Assembly (NCBI GenBank): GCA_005788585.1
Contig: SYBY01000057.1
Span: 1-15,857, forward strand
Reading direction: 5' to 3'
DNA: 15,857 nt
Source of the DNA: Actinomycetota bacterium
GTDB lineage: Bacteria > Actinomycetota > Thermoleophilia > Solirubrobacterales > Solirubrobacteraceae
Shown: positions 7,086 to 15,748 of the stretch, piece by piece
Position numbering within the stretch: the stretch's first letter is position 1
How the letters are laid out: each line of letters begins with the position of its first letter
The notes under the pieces: model-generated
Databases searched by the model: none
What the model was told of the DNA's origin: nothing
Seen by the model: the letters and a program-made list of their open reading frames with translations, nothing else
Translations under genes and position numbers: made by a program

Positions 7086-8830
7086 CACGTGGTGACCGTG
7101 TCCCCGGCCCCACCGCCGGCGTCGTCCTCGCCGCCACCGGAGCCCTGTGGGAGTTCGAGGTCGCGCGTCACGAAGCGCAACGCGGTGGGCCAGCGACGCA
7201 CGGACGCCTTCATGCGCAGGGTGTACCGGCCCGGCCGGTAGGTCTTCGTGGCGGTGCGCGCGACAGTCCGTCCGCCGCGTCGGCCCACGAGTTGCACCCG
7301 CGCGCGGCGGCGGACCTGGATCCGCAGGTCGATGCGCCGGCCGCGCTTGGTCTTCACGATCTTCGGCTTGCCGATGACGCGCAGGAGCGACGGCAGCGGC
7401 TTCGGCGCGACCGCCTCGACCGGCGGCGCCGGGGGCTCTGCCGGGGGTGCGACGAAAGGCGGTGTCTCGTCGCGCACCAGCGTGTCGGGCGGCAGCGTCG
7501 GCGTCCGCTCGTCGCGGGGGCGCACGGTGATGAGGCGCTGGATCGCGGGCGAGGTGTTCTGAGGGAGCACCAGCCCCGGCTCCGACAGGCGGTACACCCA
7601 GCCCTCGGTCGTGACCATCCAGCACTGGTCAACCGCCGGGCACGCGATCCGCGATGCCTGCCCCACCTCGAGATCCGGGCGGCGCAGCTCGCGGCGTTCC
7701 AGCACGTCGCCGTCTGCGCCGAGCCGCGCGACGATGGCGCGGGAGCTGTCCGCGGGCTCGGTCCTGATCGCAGCCCATGCGCCCTCTCCTCCGGGGAGCA
7801 CCGCGAGATCACTCACGACGTCTCCGAGCTGCAGGCCGTCCTCCCCGGGTGTCAGCTCGGTCGGCTCGGTGTCACCATCGCCCATCCGCGCGAGGTACGG
7901 CGCGCGGCGCTGGGGGAACGGCCCGTCCTCGGATTCGGCGACGTACGACTGGCTGTCGCGGCCTGCGAGCCACAGCTCGCCGTCCGCGCTGTCAGCCACA
8001 CGGATGTCGACCAGCTGCTCGACCTCGTCGATGCGAGGCCAGTCGAGCACGCTCACCGCACCTCCCTGCAGGCGCCGCAGCAGCTGCGGCCCGTTCGGCT
8101 CGAACGGGTCCACCTCGCCCTGCACGCGGAGCTCTGTGCCATCGAGTGCGAAGGACGTCCCGTCGAATCCCGACCCGACCGATCCGGGCGCGACCACGGA
8201 CCCGCCGAGCGGCTCCATGTCGGCGACCGCACGCGCGCGGGGGTGCAGGCGGGACGTCAGGGTGGAGCCGTTCCAGTGCAGCAGGAACGTGCCGAGGTTC
8301 GGCGTGCTCACCACCGGACCACCGAACCAGCAGTCGGCCGGTCCGAGGCACGCCGCGGCGTTCATGTCGGGGTACGGGTTGAGGGTGTTGGTCAGCGCCG
8401 TGGCATACGAGGAGGCGACGACGCCGTCTCGGAAGTGGCACAGCGTCGCCGCGCCGTCAGTCGGCACCCTGCCGTCGAGCTCGTTGACGGCCCGCGAGGT
8501 CGTCCACCATTCCGTGTCGGACACGAGCGCGATCCGCGAGGACCTCGCCGGGCCGCCGCACACGGTGGCCAGCTGGCGCCATCCGGTGCCGTCGAAGACG
8601 AGCAGACCGGATGCGAACAGGTTCCGTCCGCCCAGCCCTTCGTTGTCGACGAGCATGAGGCCGAAGTTCGGGGCGAGGAACTGCAGATCGGCGGGCTGGC
8701 CGACAGGCCCCTGCCCGGGCGCACCCGGCGGCGGTGGCGGCTGCTCCAGACGCCACTCGGGCGCCGCGACGGCGACGCCCGGCCATGCCAGGACGGCTGC
8801 CACGATCGCCAGCATCCCGATGCGCCTCAT
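7085..8830 (-). CDS. Secreted propeller protein with proline-rich linker and basic C-terminal beta domain
   Basis: 581 residues. The signal peptide is 1-22 (core LAIVAAVLAWPGVAVA). The body, about 25-435, looks like an irregular beta-propeller. It contains two copies of a Cys-x5-Cys-Trp blade motif, CLGPADCW (161-168) and CPAVDQCW (397-404), typical of kelch or Ycf48-like propellers in actinobacterial secreted proteins. A Pro/Glu-rich linker follows (about 441-480), then an Arg-rich domain (about 481-560) predicted to be a small beta-sandwich, then a Gly/Asp-rich tail. No catalytic motif or membrane anchor is visible, so it is probably secreted. The start ATG at 8830 has GGAG six bases upstream (8837-8840) and overlaps the previous stop as ATGA. 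Its stop overlaps the next ATG as TGATG. It shares the LAWPG signal-peptide motif with the downstream gene, which suggests common ancestry. Function unknown. Confidence 0.83.
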   Translation of the reverse strand: MRRIGMLAIVAAVLAWPGVAVAAPEWRLEQPPPPPGAPGQGPVGQPADLQFLAPNFGLMLVDNEGLGGRNLFASGLLVFDGTGWRQLATVCGGPARSSRIALVSDTEWWTTSRAVNELDGRVPTDGAATLCHFRDGVVASSYATALTNTLNPYPDMNAAACLGPADCWFGGPVVSTPNLGTFLLHWNGSTLTSRLHPRARAVADMEPLGGSVVAPGSVGSGFDGTSFALDGTELRVQGEVDPFEPNGPQLLRRLQGGAVSVLDWPRIDEVEQLVDIRVADSADGELWLAGRDSQSYVAESEDGPFPQRRAPYLARMGDGDTEPTELTPGEDGLQLGDVVSDLAVLPGGEGAWAAIRTEPADSSRAIVARLGADGDVLERRELRRPDLEVGQASRIACPAVDQCWMVTTEGWVYRLSEPGLVLPQNTSPAIQRLITVRPRDERTPTLPPDTLVRDETPPFVAPPAEPPAPPVEAVAPKPLPSLLRVIGKPKIVKTKRGRRIDLRIQVRRRARVQLVGRRGGRTVARTATKTYRPGRYTLRMKASVRRWPTALRFVTRDLELPQGSGGGEDDAGGGAGDTVTT

Positions 8831-10845
8831 CGCCTGCTCCCCGCCGAGCGCGTGGCGCGCTTCTTCGCCCTGTTCTGCTTCGCCTTCTTGGCCTTCGGGA
8901 CCCGGAAGGTGCTGACCCTGACGCGCTCGAGCGTCGTCACCGATCGCTGTCCCGCAGGTCGACGTGGTGTGAATCGCACCGTGATCCGCACGGGCAACCC
9001 CGCGGCGCGCCGGCCGGCGGACAGGTACGTCGTCCGCAGCTTCAGCCGGAGGCGAACGGTGCCCGCGTCCCGGGCCCGGCCCGTCGTCGCTGCGACCACA
9101 GGCTGGGTCCGCCGGCCGCGCTGCTTCGTGCGGGAGCGCGCCGTCGCACGAATCGTCCCGGCTCCGGGCACCCGGGCGTCGACGTACAGCACCCGGCCGC
9201 CGCGCGACACGGTGACGCTGAGACGCCAGACCGGGAACACCCGGCCCGCGACGCCGCCGGAGGCGCCGGTGAAGGGCTGCTGCGGCAGCGACCCGCTGCT
9301 CTCCTGGAACCGGTCGGCGACAAAGGTGTCGTCGATGCCGTTGGCGTCACCGAAGATGAGGTTCGACGCGGCGGAGCGCAGCGCGGCCCGGGTGCCGCCG
9401 GGTGTGATGTCCACGGCCTCCGATGCCGCGGAGGCGGGCGTGCCGTCGTAGCCCGACGTGACGCGCTCGACGATCCCAGCCGTCAGATCCATCGCGTAGA
9501 CGTCGGCGAACTGGGCGCGCGTGGGCGGCAGCGAGGCACCGATGAAGGTCGGAACCGGGAGTGGCCAGGACCGGGTGCTGGTGGTGAGCGCGGCAGCGGT
9601 ACCCGTCGCATCCAGCGTTGCCGCGAGCACGCCGTCGGTCAGGCCGGTGAACCGGGTGAGCTCGCGCGTCGTCGCACGGCGGCCGCCGGGCAGCTCCATG
9701 TCGCGGAGGAAGAGGTCCTTGGCCCCGAGAACGTCCGGCGGGCCCCCGCGCCACGGGCGCGGCGAAACCCAAGCCACCTTCCGTCCGTCGGCAGACAGGT
9801 GGATCGATTCAAACCCCGGGAGGGTGTCGTCCTCGTTGAGCGTCCCCTGCGCGAACGGCCCATCGCACGGGCCCCGCGGAGGCTGCGGCCCCGTCGGCGG
9901 GGGATCCGGCGGGAGGATCCCCCCGGCGGGGCAGGCAGGATTCTCGCCGTCGCCAGAGCCGGTCACGCGCCGAGGCCGGCCTTCGGCCACGCGCATCCAG
10001 AGAAGATCGGCGTTAGACGTGGGCAAGCCGGGACCACGCTCGGGCATGCCCCCGAGGGGGAGTTCACCGGCGAGGTACGCGTCGGGGCCGATGCGCGCAC
10101 GCGGGTCGCCGTCGACCCACGCAACCGTCCGGCCGTCCGCGCTGAGCGCCGCTCCTCCGTGGGCGGAGGGCGCCGCCGTGCCCGTGATCGCTGTCCGCGC
10201 GCGGGTGACGCGGTCGAGCAGTACCAGCGGTGCGGTGAGGCTCATGCTCGTGACGTCGGCGTAGAGGACGTGCCGGCCATCAGCAGACATCGCCGAGCGG
10301 CCATGGCCGACGGGAAGCCCGAACCGCGCGCCCGGATCCCCACCCTCGGAGACGAGGTCATACGCACCTGGTGCGGTGCGCGGAATGCTCATGTCGCGGA
10401 CGTAGACGTCCGAGGCGGTGCCGTCGTCGTCTGCTGCGACGAGCGCGACCGTGGTGGTGAACGCGACGAATCGGCCGTCCGCACTGACGGCCGCCTGCTC
10501 GCCGAGCGAGAGGGTGCCCGCCTGGGAGAGCGGCGGCCCCGGCGCAACGACGTCGAGTGCCGTGCCGTCGACCTCGCGCCGCAGGATCCCGCCTCTCGCG
10601 GTCTCCCGCAGCGCCTCGGCGTCGCCCACGAAGAGGTTGCGGACGCGGGTGGTGAACACGACGTACCGCCCGTCGGCGGAGATGGTCGGCGGGCTCATGG
10701 CCTGAGCCGTCGATCCGTCCGGCGTGAGCGCCAGCTCCGCCGGGGTCGCGGACATGATCCGCGCGCGGCTCCACAGCGCGGAGGCCTCGCTCGGGAGTGC
10801 GGTTCCACCCAGGACGACGAGGAGGACGAGCGCGAGACGCCTCAC
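8827..10845 (-). CDS. Secreted PD40/TolB-like beta-propeller protein
   Basis: 672 residues. The signal peptide is 1-23 (cleavage after SEASA). Five exact SADGR pentapeptides at 56-60, 121-125, 187-191, 235-239 and 351-355, each followed by strand-forming residues (YVVFTT, FVAFTT, HVLYAD, TVAWVD, KVAWVS), mark the blades of a PD40/TolB-type propeller. A degenerate sixth, TPGGTR, is at 481-486. A proline-rich loop at 305-327 carries the only two cysteines seen (C305, C327), which could form one disulfide. A C-terminal beta-sandwich (about 540-645) precedes a Lys/Arg-rich tail (650-672). TolB-type propellers usually mediate protein contacts, so I infer a binding role. No enzyme motif is seen. 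The start is GTG at 10845, overlapping the preceding stop as GTGA with no clear ribosome site. The end overlaps the next start as ATGA. Middle gene of the operon. Confidence 0.87.
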   Translation of the reverse strand: MRRLALVLLVVLGGTALPSEASALWSRARIMSATPAELALTPDGSTAQAMSPPTISADGRYVVFTTRVRNLFVGDAEALRETARGGILRREVDGTALDVVAPGPPLSQAGTLSLGEQAAVSADGRFVAFTTTVALVAADDDGTASDVYVRDMSIPRTAPGAYDLVSEGGDPGARFGLPVGHGRSAMSADGRHVLYADVTSMSLTAPLVLLDRVTRARTAITGTAAPSAHGGAALSADGRTVAWVDGDPRARIGPDAYLAGELPLGGMPERGPGLPTSNADLLWMRVAEGRPRRVTGSGDGENPACPAGGILPPDPPPTGPQPPRGPCDGPFAQGTLNEDDTLPGFESIHLSADGRKVAWVSPRPWRGGPPDVLGAKDLFLRDMELPGGRRATTRELTRFTGLTDGVLAATLDATGTAAALTTSTRSWPLPVPTFIGASLPPTRAQFADVYAMDLTAGIVERVTSGYDGTPASAASEAVDITPGGTRAALRSAASNLIFGDANGIDDTFVADRFQESSGSLPQQPFTGASGGVAGRVFPVWRLSVTVSRGGRVLYVDARVPGAGTIRATARSRTKQRGRRTQPVVAATTGRARDAGTVRLRLKLRTTYLSAGRRAAGLPVRITVRFTPRRPAGQRSVTTLERVRVSTFRVPKAKKAKQNRAKKRATRSAGSRR

Positions 10846-12785
10846 CGGACGGTCACCGCCGTGCGACGCGTCTCGCTGTTGCCCGCCCGGTCGCGGAGCG
10901 TCGTGGTGATGACGAAGCGGCCGCGCCGCGGGTAGCGGTGCGACTTCACGTTCGCCGCAGCCGACCGGCCGGTGCCGTCACCCCACGCGATCGTCGAGCG
11001 CTCGGTGTCCATCCCTGAGCGGTTCCTGTCGTTGATCCGCACCGTGACGCGACGGCCGCCGCGACGGGAGACGGTGAGCTGCGGCGCGGTGCCGTCGACG
11101 CGGAGCGCCACACGGTTGGAGACGACCCGCTGCCCGCGCATGTCCGTCGCACGGATCTGCACGCTGTGGCTGCCGTCCTCCAGTCCGCGCCGCTCGATCA
11201 CCCGTGCCCGCGCGCCCGTCGGACGCCCGGTGATCTGCCCGTCCAGCAGCACCTCGTACGTCACCCCGCGAATCGCGTTGCGCGCCGGTTCCCAGCTCAC
11301 CCGGGCCCGCGAGGGCCGGACCCACCCGGTCGGCGCCGTGGCGGCGAACGCCAGCGGCGGAGCGTCGACGACCGTCGCGGCGATCGAACCACGCGACGAC
11401 GATCCCGAGCGGAACCCGACGATGGCGTCACCCAGGTTCGACCCACCGACCTCGAAGTCGGTCACCAGGCCGCCCCCCTCGGCGCTGACCTGCGCGCGGC
11501 GGGAGAGACCCTGGACGGGGATCTCGCGGATCTCGACGCCGTGCTGGTCGCCGATGTCGAGGCGGCGGGCCAGCACACCCGAGCCCTTCGGCCCCATGGC
11601 CAGCCGCGGTTCCCCGATCGCCCGGTTGCCCGGGGTCCCCAGCCGGGTCGCCGCCGAGAACGACGTACCCTCGCCGGCGCCCGCCCCGAGGACCGTCGTG
11701 CTCCCCAACCCGAAGGCGAGGCGGAACCCGCCGCCGTCCGACCAGGTCCCCGCCGCAAGGCCGTCGGGCGCGCCCGGCGCGGGCATAGGCAGGCGCACGG
11801 CGCCACGAAGCGCCAGGGCGCCCTCGGAGAAGACCGGTGGCAGCGTGTTCACGAACGCCTCGGGCGCGCCACCGGCCGCGTCGAGCTGCTGGCGGACCAG
11901 GACGATGCCTTCGCCGAAGCCGCCGATCCCGACGGCGAACTGATCCGCCGGACCGGTCACCCGGCGCCCGTCGACCTCCATGGGGCTGGCCTGCAGCGGG
12001 ACGAGGGACACGTCGGACGAGAAGACCCGGCGGGCGTACACCCGCTCGACGCCGTCGTCGTCGGGTTCGATGTACCCGACGATGGCGTTGCCGATGGCAT
12101 CCATGGCGACCTTTGGCGCGGTGGCGGCAGTCACCGCCCGCAGCGGCCGGGTGCTCCGCCGCGGGGACGGCAGCCGCGACCAGCGCAGCCCGCCGCCGAA
12201 GCGTGCGAGTCGATACTCGGCGTTGACGAAGCCCTGCTGCGCGACGTCCGTGCTCGTGACGACGTAGCTCAGCAGGGCGGCTCCGCCGTTCGCGGCCATG
12301 GTCAGTGACGGATGAACGGCGTTGGCCTCGCCGAGGTTCAGATCGACAGGCCGCGGGCGCGTGAAGCTCGATGCCCCAGGTGCCCGCCATGCGGCGTACA
12401 TCGCGTCGACGTAGCTGCCGTTGGCACGCCGTCCCACGCGCTGGACCCAGGTGACCAGGAGGCGCCCACCCGTGGCGGCGGCGATCCTCGGCCAGCTCGA
12501 GTCGAACTGCTGCCCGATGTCGACCCTGCGGGCCGGCCACCAACGGCTGTTGGAGTACTGCGCGACGAAGACGCGGATGCGGCCGTCGACACGGCGCCGG
12601 TACACGACGCCGCCGGTGCCGTCCTCCGCCATGGCGACGCCCCCGAGGTCGATGACCTCCGCACTGGGACCGTCGAGTGTGACCGCGGGGAGCACCTCGG
12701 CGACGGCGACGGCGGGAACGACCATCACCGAGGCACCGGCAAGCATCGCGAGCAGCATCCGAGCATGTCGACGACGCCCCTTCAC
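10842..12785 (-). CDS. Secreted propeller protein with FN3-like and PKD-like domains
   Basis: 647 residues. The signal peptide is 1-29 (basic KGRRRHAR, hydrophobic core, cleavage after VAVA). The region about 30-475 is a sialidase/BNR-like repeat set: recurring strands end in short turns, for example YSNSRWWPARRVDIG and EPRLAMGPKGSGVLARR. A likely FN3-type domain occupies about 485-565 (RARVSWEPARNAIRGVTYEV). A PKD-like domain follows at about 566-647, with IAWGDGT at 599-605, HRYPRRGRF at 616-624 and DRAGN at 632-636. No cysteine is visible in the protein. The frame extends upstream to 13400, but that part is Arg/Pro-rich and overlaps the previous gene. GTG at 12785 is chosen because it begins a proper signal peptide and overlaps the preceding TGA as GTGA, the same junction used by the next gene. 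No anchor or catalytic residues are seen. Likely a secreted or surface adhesive protein. Confidence 0.83.
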   Translation of the reverse strand: MKGRRRHARMLLAMLAGASVMVVPAVAVAEVLPAVTLDGPSAEVIDLGGVAMAEDGTGGVVYRRRVDGRIRVFVAQYSNSRWWPARRVDIGQQFDSSWPRIAAATGGRLLVTWVQRVGRRANGSYVDAMYAAWRAPGASSFTRPRPVDLNLGEANAVHPSLTMAANGGAALLSYVVTSTDVAQQGFVNAEYRLARFGGGLRWSRLPSPRRSTRPLRAVTAATAPKVAMDAIGNAIVGYIEPDDDGVERVYARRVFSSDVSLVPLQASPMEVDGRRVTGPADQFAVGIGGFGEGIVLVRQQLDAAGGAPEAFVNTLPPVFSEGALALRGAVRLPMPAPGAPDGLAAGTWSDGGGFRLAFGLGSTTVLGAGAGEGTSFSAATRLGTPGNRAIGEPRLAMGPKGSGVLARRLDIGDQHGVEIREIPVQGLSRRAQVSAEGGGLVTDFEVGGSNLGDAIVGFRSGSSSRGSIAATVVDAPPLAFAATAPTGWVRPSRARVSWEPARNAIRGVTYEVLLDGQITGRPTGARARVIERRGLEDGSHSVQIRATDMRGQRVVSNRVALRVDGTAPQLTVSRRGGRRVTVRINDRNRSGMDTERSTIAWGDGTGRSAAANVKSHRYPRRGRFVITTTLRDRAGNSETRRTAVTVR

Positions 12786-15673
12786 GTCCGGGGGCGGCGC
12801 TTGGTCGCCGTTCGCCTGCCCAGAGCACGGACCGTCGACCGCGACGCGGAGATCGTGCCGGCCGCCGTCTGCGCCGACGGGCGGGCGATCGCGGCCGGAG
12901 TCGCGCTGGGTGACACCTTCAGCCGGACCGCCGCGCGCTGCCCGCGGCGCAGGCGCCGCTCGATCTCCGTGACCAACGCGGTCCGAGCGGAGGCCGCAGG
13001 CCGGACGCGCAAGGTCCGAACAGCGCCGACGGGCAGACGGGTGAAGCGGGCCGTTGCCAGCCGTCGAGACCCGCCCGTTGCCGGCCGGAGGTCGAGCGCG
13101 ACAGCACCCGCGCAGGCACCCGCGCCGTCCAGGCACCGAATGCGGATGGCGATGCGACCGTCGCGGCTGAGCGTCAGACGAGAGGAGGCGATCCGCCCAC
13201 GCGCGCCGAGCGGCGCGACCGTCTCGCCCGCGCCTTCGGTCTCGGTGGCGCCGGTGGCGACGTCGCATCGCGCGGGCCGCTCGATCCCGAAGTTCGTCAG
13301 GCCGAGTTGCGCAAGGTCGAGGTCGCACGGGTCGGCGGTGCACAGGCTCTGGTCGCCCAGGCCCAGAAGACTCAGCGGGATCCCGAACGGCGTCATGCAC
13401 GACTTGATGGCGTCCTGGCCGGGCACCTGCGGCCGCTCGCGCGCAGTGACGGTGACGGTCTGCGTCGTCGAGGCCGACCGGCCGTTCGTGAGCTCGATCG
13501 ACAGCCGGGCGGTGAAGGACCCGGTGCTGCGGTAGGTGTGCGCGACGGGCACGAGATCGTCCCGCGTGCCGGACGTCTCGTCGCCGTCGCCGAACGACAG
13601 CGTCCAGGACGCGACGGTCCCGGTGCCCGTGTTCCTCGGCGTGAAGGTGATCGGTGCGCCCTGGGTGACGGCGGCCGGAGCGGCAGTGAGATCGGCGACG
13701 GGCGTGCTGGTGTCGCCGCGGTCGACCGTGACGGTCTTGGTGGCGACGGCGTCGGCCTGTCCGGCAGCTTTCAACGTCAAGGTGGCGGTGAACGTCCCGT
13801 CACCGGCGTATGCGTGCTCCGCGGGCGTGCGGATGTTCCGCCAGTCGCCCGAGACGGTCTCGCCATCGCCGAAGTCGAGTGACCACGTGTCGATGGGCCC
13901 GAGGGAGAGCTGGGTGAACTCAGCGGCGGACGTGCAGGGCGGTTCCTCGCAGACCTCGTCCATCGTGAATCTGAAGCTGCCGGGCGACGCTTCCACCGGG
14001 CGGATGTCCAGCCCCGCCGACAGCGGGTCACGACTGGCCAGCCGGAAGGCCAGCGTGGCGGTCTCCCCCTCATCGTCGATCACGTCGATCGTCGCCTGGC
14101 TCGGACGAAGCACCGCGGCCGTCGGGATCGAACCGAAATCCGTGCACCCGGTGGTTCCGTCGTGGTACAGCGATGTCGCGGGGCCGCCTTCCAGTCGCTG
14201 GACGCATCGGGTCCACGGAAAGGGGATGGTCCCGCCGTTGTCAGGGTCTGACCACCTGACGGACTCCACGTTGCCGACATCGCTCGGCAGGGAGCCGTCG
14301 GCGCCACGGGGAATGTTGAGCCGGACGGTGCCACCCGGCGTGACCGGGACGGTCTCTGTGTCGCCGGCGGCATTGACGCCCGAGATCTGCGCCGGGCCGA
14401 TGACCGGGGGCGACGTCGACGGGAACACGGTCTCGGCACAGCCCGTCGCCCCTTGCCGAAGGACCGTCACCCGGACGGGACCCGAACTCGTGCTCGTGCT
14501 GTCCTCGACAACGACCAGCCGCGCGTCGTCGGCTCCCACCGGCACCGAGGCCAGGCGCACGCTCCGACGCTTCAGGGCGCAGGCATCGCTGGACGTCGGC
14601 GCGTACGCCATGAAGCGGGCGCGCCCGGTTCCCGTCGAGTTCATCTCGAACAGTCCGCTGGCACCCACGACACCAGTGGACGGCAAGACGGGAGCGACGA
14701 GGCCGTTGTGGACGGGCGCGAACTCGAGAGCCTGCGCTTCCCTCCCACCAAGTGGTCGCGACGGGAACGCCGGGACCAGTGCGTCGCTCGATGACGCCGG
14801 GACGCCATCTGGACCGAGAAAGCCCAGCTCCGGGTGGTCGAACGTCTGCCCTGACCCCGGGTTGTGCCGCGTGTGCAGGTACGCGAGGCGGCGGCCACCG
14901 GACCCGCCGACGACATGGAGGGCGTGAGCGCCGACGCCGAAGTAGCTGGCGTTCAGACCGTCGTCGAATCGACCGAGGGGACACGCGGTGCCCTGACCCG
15001 TCGCGCACTCGGCACTCAGCGGTATCTCGCTGACCGTCTCACCGGTCGGAGAGACGCGCAGGATGCGGGCCGCGCCCTCGGGGTCACCCAGCCCACTGCC
15101 GATGCCCGCGACGTCGGCGACGAAGAGCTCGTTGCTGACCGGATCGACGGCCATCGGCCCGGGCACCACCCGGCGACTGAACCACGCTCCGGTTCCGGGT
15201 GCCACGAACGGCTCCGCTCGCCAGGTGCCGCTCCCGAGGGACAGTGCTTCGATCCGGTCGCCGGCCGAGACGTACAGGACCCGGCGTTCACGGTCGATCG
15301 CGAGTCCGGTCGGCGTCAGGTCAAAGTCACCCCCGACGCTCAGGGTGAAGTCGATGGGATCGGTGACCTGATTGAAGGATCGGCCCTGGATCGTGGGCCC
15401 AGCTTGCGTCACGGTCTGCAGATCGGGACTGACCCGGAGGACCCGGAGCGAGTACTGGTGACCGGGATACGGGTCACCGCCGGGGTTCACTGCCCCGAAC
15501 TGATCCAGCAGGTAGATGTCGCCGTTGCTGTCCACCACCGCCCGGTCAGCATTCGTCACCCCAGGCAGCGTCCGCTGCGCCTCGACCCCCCACGCCCACG
15601 CCGACGGCGCGCCGAACGCGCACAGCGCGACGGCAGCGAGCAGCAGGCTGAGAGGCGTTCGAGAGGCGTGCAT
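12782..15673 (-). CDS. Secreted NHL-like propeller protein with two PKD domains (first gene of the operon)
   Basis: 963 residues. The signal peptide is 1-27 (cleavage after PSAWA). The region about 35-345 has NHL/SMP-30-like blades: AVVDSNGDIYLLDQFG at 45-60, LAIDRERRVLYVSAGDRI at 124-141 and MAVDPVSNELFVADVAG at 174-190. Two PKD domains follow: about 555-650 (WSLDFGDGE at 597-605, HAYAGDGTF at 620-628) and about 655-745 (WTLSFGDGD at 690-698, HTYRSTGSF at 712-720). A cysteine-containing linker (759-803) leads to a C-terminal Arg-rich beta-sandwich (about 820-925), a style common in Thermoleophilia exported proteins. There is no membrane anchor. The frame extends to GTG at 15757, but that start lies upstream of the promoter -10 and adds 28 residues before the signal peptide. 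ATG at 15673 is therefore chosen, although it has no Shine-Dalgarno sequence. PKD domains usually mediate contacts with proteins or polysaccharides. Specific function unknown. Confidence 0.85.
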   Translation of the reverse strand: MHASRTPLSLLLAAVALCAFGAPSAWAWGVEAQRTLPGVTNADRAVVDSNGDIYLLDQFGAVNPGGDPYPGHQYSLRVLRVSPDLQTVTQAGPTIQGRSFNQVTDPIDFTLSVGGDFDLTPTGLAIDRERRVLYVSAGDRIEALSLGSGTWRAEPFVAPGTGAWFSRRVVPGPMAVDPVSNELFVADVAGIGSGLGDPEGAARILRVSPTGETVSEIPLSAECATGQGTACPLGRFDDGLNASYFGVGAHALHVVGGSGGRRLAYLHTRHNPGSGQTFDHPELGFLGPDGVPASSSDALVPAFPSRPLGGREAQALEFAPVHNGLVAPVLPSTGVVGASGLFEMNSTGTGRARFMAYAPTSSDACALKRRSVRLASVPVGADDARLVVVEDSTSTSSGPVRVTVLRQGATGCAETVFPSTSPPVIGPAQISGVNAAGDTETVPVTPGGTVRLNIPRGADGSLPSDVGNVESVRWSDPDNGGTIPFPWTRCVQRLEGGPATSLYHDGTTGCTDFGSIPTAAVLRPSQATIDVIDDEGETATLAFRLASRDPLSAGLDIRPVEASPGSFRFTMDEVCEEPPCTSAAEFTQLSLGPIDTWSLDFGDGETVSGDWRNIRTPAEHAYAGDGTFTATLTLKAAGQADAVATKTVTVDRGDTSTPVADLTAAPAAVTQGAPITFTPRNTGTGTVASWTLSFGDGDETSGTRDDLVPVAHTYRSTGSFTARLSIELTNGRSASTTQTVTVTARERPQVPGQDAIKSCMTPFGIPLSLLGLGDQSLCTADPCDLDLAQLGLTNFGIERPARCDVATGATETEGAGETVAPLGARGRIASSRLTLSRDGRIAIRIRCLDGAGACAGAVALDLRPATGGSRRLATARFTRLPVGAVRTLRVRPAASARTALVTEIERRLRRGQRAAVRLKVSPSATPAAIARPSAQTAAGTISASRSTVRALGRRTATKRRPRT

Positions 15674-15715
15674 CGAGGAGGGGTCGCGACGGCGAAGGGG
15701 CGGCGCGAATCGGCA

Positions 15716-15744
15716 ACGGTAGGTCCGCCCAGAACCCAGGTCAA
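15716..15744 (-). promoter_or_regulatory. Sigma-A-like promoter of the five-gene operon
   Basis: On the minus strand -35 TTGACC (15744-15739) and -10 TACCGT (15721-15716) are separated by exactly 17 bp. Transcription would begin near 15709, giving a leader of about 35 bases before ATG at 15673. Both hexamers match actinobacterial housekeeping promoters well, and the position also decides the start of the first gene. Confidence 0.7.
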
Positions 15745-15748
15745 CGGC

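Noticed and set aside
7086..7625. Upstream extension of the 1471-residue gene
   Set aside because: It lies within the previous gene in another frame, has low-complexity composition, and would bury the signal peptide. The TGATG junction at 7085 fits the rest of the operon.
7292..9451. 719-residue plus-strand open frame, and similar long plus-strand frames at 961-2505, 2481-4196 and 8734-10935
   Set aside because: They are antisense shadows of the minus-strand genes. Their translations are Arg/Gly/Ala-rich without domains or signal peptides, while the opposite strand encodes coherent exported proteins with overlapping stop-start junctions.
12786..13400. Upstream extension of the 647-residue gene
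   Set aside because: The extension is Arg/Pro-rich, overlaps the preceding gene, and would place the signal peptide internally. The GTG at 12785 gives a normal signal peptide and a GTGA junction.
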